Assembly: GCF_905475345.1 (NCBI RefSeq)
Contig: NC_066589.1
Span: forward strand, 1,705,001-1,769,000
Source: Vespula vulgaris
Taxonomy: Eukaryota; Arthropoda; Insecta; Hymenoptera; Vespidae
DNA: 64,000 nt
Reading direction: 5' to 3'
Position 1 is the stretch's first letter; each line of letters begins with the position of its first letter. Positions 11,080 to 23,266 of this stretch are shown here, in pieces. Under the pieces are notes generated by a model. That model worked only from the letters and a program-made list of their open reading frames with translations, did no database searches and was not told the DNA's origin. The position numbers and the translations under genes are program-made.

Positions 11080-11930
11080 CAACATTTTTCGATCCAGTCG
11101 ACAATCGATAAGATTTTCTCGGAAGTCACGTTTTCCTTTCAACTTTGCTTCCTTACGATGAACTTGAAAGTATCGTTAAGGTTTATCTTGTTAATGAACA
11201 AGACAATCTACATACATAGAGTTATGTACGTATTTGTATTTATATGATCTATGCACATTAAGAACCATGTAATACGATTAGCTCTACTACTTCTTTTACA
11301 ATTTTATGTTTTGTAACGAGAAAAAGGAAAAAGAAAAAAAAAAAAACAAAAAGAAAGAGGAAAGATTTAATAAGAAATGATAGAACAATTTCTAGACGCG
11401 ACAATTTTTATCCACGTAATTTTATCGCTTATCGCTTATCGCTTTAAAATAGAGATTTATGTGTCTATGAAATATACAATTTGTATATCTCTGGTATTAA
11501 CGATCCAACTTCAAATTGACCAAACTTCAATTACTAATTTTTACGGCAAAGAAAAAATGTTTTAACAGACAATCTGTTATCTTAATGAGATAGAAATACT
11601 ATTTCCAGAATATGTCAAACGAGGAAATTTTCATATATTCACTTTCTCGTTTATAATTAAATAACTTTATAGTATTATCGTAAAAAAAGAAATTTATGTG
11701 CCAATAAAAAGAAAAGGAAAAAGAAGAGAGAAAGAAAAAATACCGTCTACGAACAATCTAACCCAACCAGTTTTGCCTATTTAATAATCTCATAATTTCT
11801 ACGGTAAAAGATAAAATAACATATAAAAACATATCTATACATTACATACATACATGAACACATAGATATAAAGATAATTTAATAGGCCATAATCTTAGAA
11901 GAAAAAAAAAAACCAATGTCTGTCAGATCA
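11077..11930. other. Gene-free AT-rich spacer
   Basis: A/G filler at 11320-11365 and 11700-11745. No supported gene or RNA. Confidence 0.65.
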
Positions 11931-12119
11931 AAAAATTTTCATCCAATTACTTTCTAAATAATCAATTAACACGATCGATACCTTGTATATCGTAAACGAT
12001 TACAATACTTTCATTTGTAACAAAATTTCAATGAATTTAATTGTATACAAATTTTCATGCACTTTCTAAATAATCGGAAAACGAATCGATCCCTGTGATA
12101 TTACGAACGATTATAACAT
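11931..12119. repeat. Two-copy tandem duplication, period about 112 bp
   Basis: AAATTTTCAT, ACTTTCTAAATAATC (11949 and 12061), then CGATACC/CGATCCC and a stretch close to ATCGTAAACGATTACAATA recur in order. Copies are clearly diverged but collinear. Confidence 0.75.
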
Positions 12120-12144
12120 ATTATAATATGATTAAAAATACAAT

Positions 12145-12435
12145 TTGGATGATCGTGTGTATCTACGTAGATGTATGTTTAAAAAAGAAAAATCTAAAAC
12201 TTTATTACATCCATACTTCTTCACTAATTCGAAGAAGGAAAAAGTAGGAAGACGAAAGTCTTCTGATACCGTTGGTGTTGGTCATGGTCCGATCATCTCG
12301 TATGACGCATTACGAACTCCCGGTAGGCCGTTACCGAGGCTAGCATCGATGCTGCATAAGCATGCACGCGTTCTTCCTTTCCCTCTCTTGCAACGTGCAT
12401 CTCGTATTTCGTTTCATTTTACATCCGACTTTTAA
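12145..12435 (+). other. 96-codon open frame over hairpin-rich GC patch
   Basis: The 3' two-thirds (12240-12435) is GC-richer and not low-complexity (peptide GPIISYDALRTPGRPLPRL). It includes a hairpin CGGTA/TACCG (12321-12336) and palindrome GCATCGATGC (12343-12352). No family or clear splice boundaries recognised. Either a chance frame or a small exon. Confidence 0.12.
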
Positions 12436-15020
12436 CATATTCCACATCGATACGCTATATACTCTTACACACATCTACACATTCATATATGTACATATAA
12501 AACATATGCAATTACGAAAAACTCACGAATTCTTTCGATAATTCCCACGATTTTACTGAAAAGGTTAAATTAACATCGATGATTGATAAATAATCCAAAG
12601 TGAATAAACTCGTTGACAATAAAATTAGCCAAACTTGATACATAATGATTTCGAGGAGAATTAAACGCGACTTATCGCTTTTTGATTACCATCGGAATCG
12701 AACAAATCCTTTCTCTTCTTCGAACGAATTCTTCGATTTACTATATTTATACCTCCCAAATGACATTCTCTTGTTAACATTTCTGTTATTCGTATATTCA
12801 GATATATTTTATGATTAAAAAATAAAAAAGGAACAAATTTGTTTATTATTTTCAATGATTAGCGATACAGTAAAACAAGACAGTGAAATTTCGACTAGAA
12901 TTTTGTCCGTTTCGATTATTTCGATATAATTGAAAAATAAAAGTAACAATGAGATAAATAATTCGAATATAATTTTATTAAACCCAACGATCATGCAAAC
13001 TACGATATGTTTTGTACGCGCTCGAACGACACGAATTTGCTAACGGGTTAATTAATTAAAAAGAAGGAAAAAAAAAAAACGAAATTACGTCACACCTTAA
13101 CGAATAATGCACGTGCGTTCTTCCAACGTTTGGGATCATGCGAGTCAGATAGTAATAATATGAATATCATTTTGAAATACAGGCTTGTAGATATCTATTT
13201 ACATTTTGTTTTAAATATTTCAATTCTGAAGAATGTTTCATCTATAGTAATCATAATTGACCATTTAATTAATCGTGAATTTTTATTTAGGTCGAATTTT
13301 TATTAAGCAACGAATAAAATGATATCTTTTACGTAATCTAAAGATAACCGATAATCCCGAAATATAAAATGTTGTAGAAAGTGTTGTTACTACGATCGGC
13401 TGGTTAGTATTCTTTCTTCCTTTCTTTTTTCTTTTTAATTATTACTAGGGAAAGATAATCGTCTCGTCTCACAAAATCGATAAGGAAAGAAAAACGCGTG
13501 TCAAAGCATTACGAAGTGACGGCTTTCACGAGTCTAAGATTTCGCACGTTCACCGGACAAAGGGTTATTTGTCGAGTCGACATCAAACACGAGAACGCAA
13601 TGGTTTGCATGGAAAACAGTCTCGAGTACTCTTTTACAGTTCAACGAACTACAAGACATGGTTGTCATCGTTGTCATTGATAATTTTTCTACAAGGAAAA
13701 TTGAGTATCGTTAATCTTTCGAAATGTTTACTATCTATCAACGATTATTAACGCGATAAGGAGAAATGGGATTTAGATAAAATTTAGATTCGCAGCAACG
13801 TATGTACGCGATAAAAAAATAGAAAAGAAAAAAAAAGAAAGAAAAAAGAAAAGGAAAGATAAAAATAAAAGAATTAAAATATTCAATTCCATTGGTAATT
13901 CAAGTTATATTCTTTCATCGCATTTACTTAGAATCGTTTACGCGTATAAAGAATATTCTTTACCTGTTTAAAGTCAAGGACGGGAATACTTGTCTTCCTT
14001 GCACGTTATACGCGTTTCGGATGTATCGAACACGATCGAAGAAAGAATGTGATACGTCGAAGGAGCCTTTTGCTCGTTTTCTTCCTGGATTCCGTGATCG
14101 AGGACGAATCTTTATCTCATCCTTCAAGATATCCAGATCTTCCTACTTGCGGTCAACTCATAGGAATGGCACGTGGTTTTCTTTGTTACTATAAACCTAC
14201 TCTCCTTCGAATAAATACTATGTAGATATTACTTTTTCTCCTTAGTTCAGAGATCTTAATAAATAAGTAAATAAGAAAAAGGAGAAAAACGAAAATAAAG
14301 AGGTAAGAAAATAAACGACAAATAAAATTATTCGAATAAAATTATAACGATTGAATTGTTTAAATAATAGATTTTCAACGTCGAAATATATTTCTAATCG
14401 TAAGTTATATTTTACGTAAATTATATTTTAAATTAAATATTTACTTTTGAAACGTTAAAGTCGATCTTACGAATGACACGTTGATTATCTTCGTTATGGT
14501 ATATCTATTATTTTTAAAAATAAATAGTATTTTCTACTAAACCTTCCCTCCTCCTTCTCCTCCTTAATTCATATCTTATCGAGCAAGAAATAAGATGATA
14601 AAAATAAATGAAATAAAACGATTGAAATGAATTTATAATTGACTGAAAGCGTAATTAGAGATTTTTAATTATTAAAATAATTCCAAAAGTTTCTCTTTTT
14701 TATACGTTATATCTCCACTCTACTTCGAATAAATAATATTTATTACGTATCAGTAATAAGTTCAGAATAAATTCAGTTCAATTTTTGCTCTTTCTTTTTT
14801 CAAATTTTATCAAGTACGTCAAAGAAGTTAAAAAAAAGAAAGAAAAAATTAGAAAAAGAAAAAGACGAAGCAAAATCAACGATAAAATGATTCGAAACGA
14901 AATAACAAGAATTACGTTTGAAATACGTCAAATTCATCATTATATTATTTCTAATTGCAGATTATTTGAAAATATTTACTTTTGTAATCGAAATCGATTG
15001 TTTTATCAAACGTTTTCGTT
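12436..15020. other. Gene-free AT-rich spacer
   Basis: Purine filler at 13810-13870 and 14815-14870. Frames at 13498-13680 and 13892-14194 lack motifs and splice context. Nothing supportable found. Confidence 0.65.
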
Positions 15021-15025
15021 CTTTT

Positions 15026-15028
<3 letters not shown>

Positions 15029-15060
<32 letters not shown>
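15029..15060. repeat. (CT)n tract
   Basis: Pure CT for about 30 bp. It is followed by a GC-richer island (15120-15330) that contains GAC-type triplets and a pyrimidine-tract acceptor-like TTTCCTTTTTCAG near 15313, with no matching donor or frame recognised. Confidence 0.9.
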
Positions 15061-15061
<1 letters not shown>

Positions 15062-15339
15062 TTTATTTCTCTTTCTTTCGCGAGTACCAACATCTCAGTC
15101 AGTAATAATTCGTGCACGAGATGAACGCGCCCGCTTCGTAATTATTTATAATCAAAAGGGTAGGCCGGCTTACAATAGTCGCGATGCCGCTAGTCTACAA
15201 TCGAGTCGCGATAATGACGACGATGGCGACGCCGACGACGACACGATCATAATAATTATTGCATAATGACGGCTGCGTCCTACCTACGGGCAGACTACGC
15301 GGTAGCAGTCACTTTCCTTTTTCAGTGGCCTGGATCATC

Positions 15340-15492
15340 ATCATCTTTCTCTCTCTCTTTTTCATGACACCGATACTTCCTTTCCTTCTTTCTCTCTATT
15401 TCTCTCTCTCTCTCTCTGTCTCTCTCTGTTTCGTTCTCTCTTTCTTTATCTGTCTCTCTCTATATCTCTCTTTTTCTCTTTCTCTCTTTCCG
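15340..15492. repeat. Long imperfect CT tract
   Basis: CTCTCT interspersed with TTT, TGT and TAT over about 150 bp. The poly-(SL) frame across it is a repeat artefact. Confidence 0.9.
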
Positions 15493-15696
15493 TCTTGCGA
15501 ATTCGTACGGATTCGTAACCCGCAATTACTTGGAGAAGCCAAATCGTAGTTTCTTTCGAAAATAGAAATTAATCGACACTTGCTCTCGATCGCTAAGATG
15601 AATCCTATTAAAATGAATTAGTTATAATTGTTTATAATTGTCAAGAAGTAAGTCCAAACAATGTTAATATTATGTAAGAGATAAATATATATATAC

Positions 15697-15700
<4 letters not shown>

Positions 15701-15738
<38 letters not shown>
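15701..15738. repeat. (GT)19 microsatellite
   Basis: A pure GT run following a short TA run. Likely polymorphic. Confidence 0.97.
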
Positions 15739-15741
<3 letters not shown>

Positions 15742-15766
15742 ATAAAGATAAAGTAATAAAAAGAAA

Positions 15767-15884
15767 ATAATTATCGAAAAGTGCAAGTAATTGTTATTAA
15801 TATAATATATTGTATCCAAACGAACCATCAAACTTTTGATAAATTATACTCGGATAATTATCGGAAAGTGCAAGTAATTGTTAT
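15767..15884. repeat. 31-bp direct repeat, period 87 bp
   Basis: A 31-bp word beginning ATAATTATCG and ending GTAATTGTTAT occurs at 15767-15797 and 15854-15884 with a single difference. The sequence after each copy is only weakly similar, so either a recent partial duplication or a constrained word. Confidence 0.85.
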
Positions 15885-18015
15885 CGGTATTTAAAATATT
15901 GAATATCATTTATAAATGATTAATAACAATCGAAATCTCAGTACATTAAACTCGCTGTTAAAACGACGCCATGGCTGTGCATCGAATGATATCGTGCCAT
16001 CCGAGTTCATTCTGTGTTGCATCTCTTTTAAAAGGTAAACCAAGTAGATATGCGTTGGTACACGTACATACAATATATATATATATATATATATACACAT
16101 ACATACGTACGTATGTACGTGCCTAGACACACCTATGTTCGGCCTTTGTACTTCAGCGACGGACTCTACCGAGTGAACCCCGATGCATACTAGCCAGTCA
16201 ACAGCTCTTTTCTAATGCTCTCTTTACTTCTGAGAAAACCACTCTCCTAGAAAAACTTCCGAGAATGAGCCTTTTAAATAACCGAAGAGAATTCTAGACA
16301 AATTTCAAATACTCCTTTCAAACCTATCTTTTTCCTTTCTTTTTTATTCTTTATTTTTTATTTTTTTTTCTTATTAACATCTAACGATCCCAGCAGGTAT
16401 AAGTTGGCTTTAACGATTCATTTTGTAACGATTTAATAGGATTATCTCTATTCGGAAATAATAAACGTTTTCTCTTATAAAACTAAAAGAAAGACACTTC
16501 GAATGTGTTGCACGTAACACGGAATAAAAAAGAGATAGAAAGATAGATAGAGAAAGAAAGAAAGATACAGAAAGAGAGAGAGAGAAAGTGGATAATGAAG
16601 GTTTTAGCTAATCTCTTTAATGACACTCGTCGACTCCGCGAAAACTAACGTTAATTACAGTCAATTAGCTTTTTCTGAACGTTTAACGTCCGCTAACGAG
16701 TATTCGATTACGAGTAATGCCTTAACTTGAAGCCCAAGATAAAATATTTTCAACGACCTGACTCATTTGCATTTTGGATGATGGTTTTGATCCATTACAC
16801 GTGGATCGAGGTCATACGTTATACATATGGATATGTATGTATGTATGTACAGATATACGAACTTTCAACGAATCCCGTGAACGCGAAAATGAAAGCAAAT
16901 GGACGATCCTCGATCGCTTACGATCTAACCGATATTTCGTCGTTACATTGACGATTCAAAAAACACTCGCGACGTGGCCTTCGCATCGTTTCGTTCGATC
17001 TTATTCAGGTTAGTCGCTTTGTTTGATTGACAAACAATCCTATCGCGTATCGGAAGATTTCGTGAAGGTATTACCAGCTGAAAAGGAAATAATAATTTTG
17101 TTTTAAAAAGAAAGTAGGAAAAGAAAACGAAGAAGAAGAATAGAGAAAGAATCGAAAGAATCCTTCGATAAATAATCTTTTTTGTAATTTCTCCTTTTTC
17201 TTTCTTCTTCTTTTCTTTTTTGTATTTTTTAATCCGTTGGAAAAAGAATATATTGTATTAGTTTATCAACTAATTACGAAAGTGGAAATAATGAAAGTGG
17301 AAATAATGAAAACGGTACATTATCATAATTATTTAATTATTTGTACGAAATTTAATGAAAAGCTAAATAATTGCACGCGCGCGCTCGTGTATGCGTGTGA
17401 TGTGTACGTGTGTTACGTTAAACTACATCAACCTTTTGGACTGTAATTATTTTCCTAGTTTATTTTCGGCCAGCTTCACGCAAATACGTACACACGCGTA
17501 TACTTTCAAAACAATTTTTGAATAAAACTGTTTCCCAATGGCTTATTATATTAATTAAATAAAATGTCACGTCAGAGTTTTGCACGCCGAAAGATTTTTT
17601 TTTTAAAGAAAAACATGTCATCGCGTTAACAGCGAGATATTACAGGAGGCAAAAGAATTAAATATAAATATATTTTAATTTTTATGAGATAAGGAAAAAG
17701 AAAATATCGTACGAAGAAAAAAATATTTTTCCTAAATAATCTTTCCATTTATCGAACGATCTTTTACGTTTCCTTTTCGTCCATTTTATTTATTCGTTAT
17801 TTATATTTTATTTTGAATACGTACATACGATCGCAAGATCTTTAATAAGTTTTTTACTTAATATCGATTTATGAATACGTTTCCTTTCGTGTATTTTATT
17901 TATCATTTTCTTTTCCTTCATTTTTGGTTTTTTCTTTGTCCTTGTTCCTTTTGATTTTAAAAATACGAAAGACTTTGTGGAAAAGGAAAAAGTTTGTTTA
18001 GTTGTAAAGAATTCT
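15885..18015. other. Gene-free spacer
   Basis: Holds AT/ACGT repeats (16073-16120), T-rich and A/G-rich filler, and POU-like CATTTGCATTT near 16765. The frame at 16727-17013 has no splice context or recognised domain. No supported gene. Confidence 0.6.
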
Positions 18016-18017
18016 AA

Positions 18018-18248
18018 GTGTTCTACTGGTTAGAACGAAGTTCGATAAACGTGAACGAGTGCAATAGTAAAAGCGCATCGACGTGTTCCGTCACTCCTAC
18101 GCTTGACGTGCCGCACGCGGCACGAAGATCAGGCGAGCATACAATCGGTAAACGTATCTACTATACCACCTTTCTGTTTCCCGCCATAGTTTTTTCAATC
18201 AATACACATCGTTTCCTCTTCTCATCCCTTTCGTCGCGTTTCTATTAA
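18018..18248 (+). other. Open frame containing an 18-bp GC inverted repeat
   Basis: A 76-codon unrecognised frame with a GC-rich core. CGTGCCGC (18107-18114) and GCGGCACG (18117-18124) are perfect inverted arms separated by AC, making a very stable hairpin or a twofold-symmetric binding site. A weak donor-like CG/GTAAAC follows near 18148. Coding status doubtful; the palindrome itself is certain. Confidence 0.3.
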
Positions 18249-18249
18249 A

Positions 18250-19150
18250 CGCGATTACCAACGATCAATGCGATAGCCAAAAGATTGTCAAAATGTTTTT
18301 ATTTTCAAACGAGTGTCCTTATTTTTGTCAATTTCCTACAAACATTTCAATTCTTTTGCAGAAGAATGTTCTTAAATCGCATTAACATGTATTTTAATAA
18401 GTATTTTTTATTATATATTTATTATATATTTATCATATTTTATTAAATATTTATAGACCTTTGTAAATCTTTTATTTTACTCTAATATAATTTTTCGTTA
18501 CGTTCAGTAACTACATATATGTATAATTAAATAACTATACAATAATTAAATCAATTGAAAATACAATATTATTAATATAAAAGCGTTAATCCCAAAAGCA
18601 TTCCATTATTATCTTCCTCTAATCAAAATGAAATTTTCTATAATTGCTCTATGATCCGATGAAAAGTTTAATCACTTAATTTGCGGAATTATTAATTATA
18701 AAACTAATAGATTTCGAACGAGTGAATGAGATAGACAGAAGCTCGATGTACGATCTACGTGAAGTACAGAGCGAGATATATATGCATACAAAAAAATCGT
18801 GAGATTGATTACTCTAGTAAAACATTGATTAAATGATTCTTGATTGCGATTTGTTATCTGTGCACCGTGTTCCGCGTTTTGTGTTATTTTGTGTTCCGTG
18901 TTCTATTTTCTGTATATACGTTGGCTTCTTTTTTGTTTCTCTTTTTCAATTAAAAATTTACAATTAACGTTTATAAAAAAAAAGATAGATAAAAAAACGA
19001 TATAAATGAACGTGAGAAAGAGAGATCGAAAAAAGGAATTCGTAGTTGAGGTCGATAAAGGTGTTTCTCTGATGAGGATTCTAGTGGATAGGAACACAGA
19101 AAGACCAAGGAAGAAGAACAAGTAGAAGAGTATTCGAGAAGAGCAATACA
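18250..19150. other. Gene-free AT-rich spacer
   Basis: No feature beyond A+T richness and short AT words. Several TTTATTATATATTTATTATAT-like fragments occur at 18405-18450. Confidence 0.65.
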
Positions 19151-19156
19151 CATTCC

Positions 19157-19410
19157 CTTTCTCTCTCTCTCTCTCTCTCTCTCTGTACATATCTCTCTAT
19201 CTCTCTTTCTCTCTTTTTTCTTTCTCAGCCTCTCCAAAACCGCTAGGAGCGAGAGCGTACGATAATTTTGGAGAGGTCTTCTATTTCATCCTTTCTCCGC
19301 TTCTCTGCGGTTCTTGTGGGTCGGGAAGTGGGTCAGCTAGAGAGATACGATGTAAAGGAGAGAAAAAGAAAGAGAAAGAGAGAGAAAGAGAGAGAAAGAG
19401 AGAGAGGGAG
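19157..19410. repeat. CT tract and GA tract in inverted arrangement
   Basis: CT-rich sequence (19157-19215) is followed about 150 bp later by GA-rich sequence (19357-19410) on the same strand. A transcript would fold into a long imperfect CU/GA duplex around a GC-richer loop. Confidence 0.8.
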
Positions 19411-19546
19411 CGTAGGAGAACAGCAGCGTGGCAGCTTCGTGGCAGACACGCGGCGAGGCCGACTCGAGCAACCTTCGAGAGATCGACTCAAACTCGACTT
19501 CCCATTCTCTCCTTCCACGTTTCTTTATCTATCAGATAAGGGTCCC

Positions 19547-19592
19547 GTTCGTTCGTTCGTTCGTTCATACGTATGTACGTTCGTTCGTTCTT
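19547..19592. repeat. (GTTC)n interrupted tetranucleotide repeat
   Basis: GTTC units split by ATACGTATGTAC, itself close to a palindrome. Similar TTCG/CGAA arrays occur at 41012-41037 and 54103-54142. Confidence 0.95.
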
Positions 19593-19976
19593 TTTTTTTC
19601 CTTTTTGTCTTTTTTCTTTTCTTTCTCTGCTTCTTTGTCGATGTCACCACGCATCACGCCCTAACGGATTGACGTTCCTGGAAATCTCTTTCCTGATTTC
19701 TTTGTAAAGAGGAAAAGGAAGAAAAAATAAAAACATCATACTTTTATAATAATTCCAAACAATCTTATGATATTTCATGTGTGATCATACTTTTTTTTTT
19801 TTCTATCGTTCATCGTGTCACATGGATTCTCGTGTTCGTAAAGAAAAAATACGATCGTAAAGAGTTTCGTTTCTGATTAATAAATGTTTGTTTTTGCATT
19901 TGCGTGTTCCTTCGAAAGCGTAACGCACGATAGATCAAAGATGCGTTGCGTCATGCTGACGAGAGAGAATGTTGTT

Positions 19977-20130
19977 AAAAAAAAAAAAGAGAGAGAGAGA
20001 GAGGGAGAGAAAGAGAAAGAGAAAGAGAGAGAAAACGGAAAGAAAAAAGAAACAAAGAAAACAGAAAGAAATAAAAGAGACAGGGAAGGAGAGGAGAGAG
20101 GGAGAAAGAGAGAAAGAAAAAAGAAAGAAC
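19977..20130. repeat. Purine (GA/GAAA) tract
   Basis: About 150 bp almost purely A and G. Long K/E/R frames on the plus strand and F/S/L frames on the minus strand are artefacts. A second A-rich run lies at 20281-20345. Confidence 0.9.
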
Positions 20131-20366
20131 GGTGAAAAGATTCGCACTACCTTCGTTCCGGTACTCGAAGCGAAGCAAATAATAAAAATCGAATCGAGAA
20201 AGGCACCTCGATCGCGATAAAAGATCGTCGTGCGAGGACGACAAAGCCCCAGGAGGGATCGTTGTTTGCAATCGATTTCGTAAAAAAAAAAAAAAAGAAA
20301 AGAAAGAAAGGAAGAAATAAATAAATAAAAAAAAAAAAAGAAAAGAATTTACATGCATGCCAAAGT

Positions 20367-20421
20367 GGAATCGAATGAGATCATTACGATGAAATGCGAT
20401 GATATTGCATTCTTCGATTCC
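20367..20421 (+). other. Pre-miRNA-sized imperfect hairpin
   Basis: GGAATCGAA (20367-20375) pairs perfectly with TTCGATTCC (20413-20421). Interior ATCAT pairs with ATGAT and CG with CG around a loop near ATGAAATG. The result is a 55-nt hairpin of roughly 18-20 bp with bulges. The 5' arm contains TGAGATCATT, but the structure does not match the insect miRNA bantam, whose mature strand is in the 3' arm. Transcription is unknown. Confidence 0.35.
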
Positions 20422-20900
20422 TTTTCCTGTTACTCCATATGATGTATAGTATACAAGCAATCAGTCTTACTTTTCACATTTTCATCCGTAATCATTATCA
20501 ACATTTTCAACATTTCTTTTCTTCCCGAAAATATAAACAAATTCCAAAACGTAGCGTGTCCTCGTTCCAGTCAGCAAAATTAATCAAACAATAAATGAAT
20601 TGTATCAGGATTTTTCTTAATTTGCTTTCGCAATTGCATAAATATTTGTTTCTTCTTTATTTTTCTCGTCGAAGATGCGAAACAATAAATTTCTACTTCG
20701 AAAACTGTCCTTAAAAATTCTTTCGAACGTTTTCGTACGAAACGACGAATCGACGATCTCGTTCGAATGATTTCGTCTCGTTAATATCAATCTCTTTAAT
20801 ACTATTATCTAACACCGTTTTGGAGATTAAGCTGCCAAGCGCGAAATTGAGAAAGGGAAGATGTACAACGAAAATCATGTAAAAGAAATAAGGGGAAAAA

Positions 20901-20931
<31 letters not shown>

Positions 20932-21230
20932 CAGCGTTTTCAGATACGAAACGAAATATCATGCAATGAAAGAGAAACGAACGATTTTTCCTATCACGTA
21001 CGCGTGGCATGAATATTAATCGCGACCTGTACACGGGTCATCTGATTAGACTAACTTCGAACCAAAAGAGATAGATGTACATATATAATATACATATATA
21101 AATATATATATATATATACATACACACGTGCGCGAGCACACGCACGCACACTAGCACGCATACATACGCATCGTTATATGTATATACATTTGTTTTATAG
21201 GTAAAAGTCATGACGCGTGCGACAAATATA

Positions 21231-21280
<50 letters not shown>

Positions 21281-22456
21281 CGTTTGTATATACGTATTTA
21301 TCTACATACGTAACATGCTAGATGAATTTCGCTTTGCCCAGAGAAAACGTCCGATAGACGTTTCATCGATAAGACCCAGACATTTTTCTTCTGAATAATA
21401 TTAAATGCGTCAACTTTAACGTTAATTAAGTCCCGGGATGTACGACGTTCGCCCTCTGACATTTATTACTACGGAGTTTTCGATAAGCAAACTTCTCAAA
21501 GGAGCCACGCGATAAATTCGACGAGATAGCAATATCCATCGCTCTATGAATGAGCCGTTTAAATAGATTAAAAGATAGACACACGAGTTTGCAACGAGAT
21601 TTAACGAGCTAAGAACTTAGAATATTATCGTGTTCGATGGTTACGATGAGAAAGTGATGGGAATCCTTGTTCTTTTTCTTTTTTGTGTTCTTTCTTTTTA
21701 CTTTTGTTTCTCCCCTTTCGAATTGGTAAAACCGATTGACTTGCATCGATACAAGGATCTATTTCGTTCTAATTATTTCAATAAACGTACGAATCTATTA
21801 AGGATACCGAATTATTCATACGTTTCACGAATAAAATACTTTCGCAAAAATATAAATCACTTTGTAAAGGATATCTGATATTAAAGTCATTAATAGAGGT
21901 ATTCTTTTCAGATCGAATATATAATATAATGATTTCGTAAAATGGCGAAACGATTTAAAATGATATTCAAAGAAATTTCTAACGAGCAAAGACAATTGAA
22001 CCTTCGAAAATGAATAATGTCGATGATCTTGTGATATTATGATCGATTTTAAATCGATAATTGTTGTTTATATTAGTATTATTAAAATTAGATGCTAAAG
22101 CGGGACTTGTGATTGATAAACAGAAAATGGTGATGGCTTTACAAGTCGATTTTAATCATTGATAAGAACCACCTCGATAAGACCATCTTCCAAGTGTGCC
22201 ACTGTCCCTATCTACCCGTTAACCTCGAGTGCTCCGTATACAACGATCAACGCAGCTATGCTATCGTCGTCGTTCTTTTAATTATTAACTCCGTTAATTT
22301 ACGGCTACCGGGTATCGTATAGCCACTTCTACGAACTCGTGCACGCACGTCTCTCACAATTTCTACAACCACACTGAAAACATTGATAACCCGCCGATAA
22401 CCACCTGATTCTCGAACACAGGAGTCTGTATTTTCGGCATCGAACGATACTTCGAA

Positions 22457-22503
<47 letters not shown>

Positions 22504-22960
22504 TGTGTGTGTATATATATTTTTTGGTGGTTTCTTATTTTTTTTTTTCTTTTCTTTTCTTTTTCCTTTTTTTTCATTTTCGTCGTTTAATTTACTATAT
22601 GTAAAAGATTTCTTATTTTTTCGAACGAATATAAATTAATCAAAGTATGGATTTAAAACCATCCGTCTTTCTTCTTATCTTTTTTATCAAACATAGATAC
22701 GTGTATATTTAAATTGTACTTTAACAGGTTTAAATTATGGTAAAAAGTGATATGTTTTTATCTAAATGTGACTTAAAAGAAACCCTGACACTTTTATTAA
22801 TTAAATTTATGACGGATTAGAATTCAATAGACAGAATCGGAAAACAGTGTTAAAATTGTTTATATGTAGTTCATATATTAGACAAATAAGAGGATATTTG
22901 ATTTGATTAAAAAATGCAATCCATGCACCGTAGAAAGATTATTAAACTTATCTCGATACG
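20422..22960. other. Gene-free spacer with AT and GA microsatellites
   Basis: Holds (GA)n at 20899-20932, AT/ATAC repeats at 21070-21125, a CA/CG-rich alternating tract at 21120-21170, a long AT run at 21226-21280, and (AT)n followed by (GT)n at 22460-22520. The 107-codon minus-strand frame at 20711-21034 is split by the GA run. No gene supported. Confidence 0.65.
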
Positions 22961-22963
22961 CAC

Positions 22964-23266
22964 GTGCACTCACACATAGTAAGAGGGTGGGTTACTGACG
23001 TTCGACAAACGTACGCGAATGGCTTGCAAGGTCACGCAATGTGCATCGTTATAGAGCACAGTGCATACGCGTACGATGATATTACGTCGACTCGCATAGC
23101 TCGCATTGTCGCGTTACTTCCGGATGCAAAGGACAGCGAAACGATGTTGGAAATGATACAACAGTTAGAAAACGTTCGTAATTACATATTTATCTATATC
23201 TTCTCTTTTAACAACGAGATAGAGATATCGAGTGAAAGTGAATCGAATAAAATAAAATTTCAATAA
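22964..23266 (+). other. Open frame, unrecognised, exon-like composition
   Basis: The frame (first in-frame ATG about 23039) encodes non-repetitive sequence such as TSTRIARIVALLPDAKDSE, then turns repeat-like. Local G+C exceeds the flanks from about 22955 to 23140. Splice boundaries are weak (CACACATAG before, TTCGTAATT after). No family recognised. Confidence 0.15.

Noticed and set aside
20376..20398. bantam microRNA
   Set aside because: Only the first ten bases match what I recall of the mature miRNA, and they lie in the 5' rather than the 3' arm.
19975..20460. 161-codon minus-strand frame
   Set aside because: Almost wholly F, S and L from polypyrimidine filler, and a plus-strand K/E frame overlaps it.
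21120..21175. Alternating CA/CG tract as a Z-DNA site
   Set aside because: Alternation is frequently broken by AGCA and CTAG; weaker than the tracts at 10482 and 28817.
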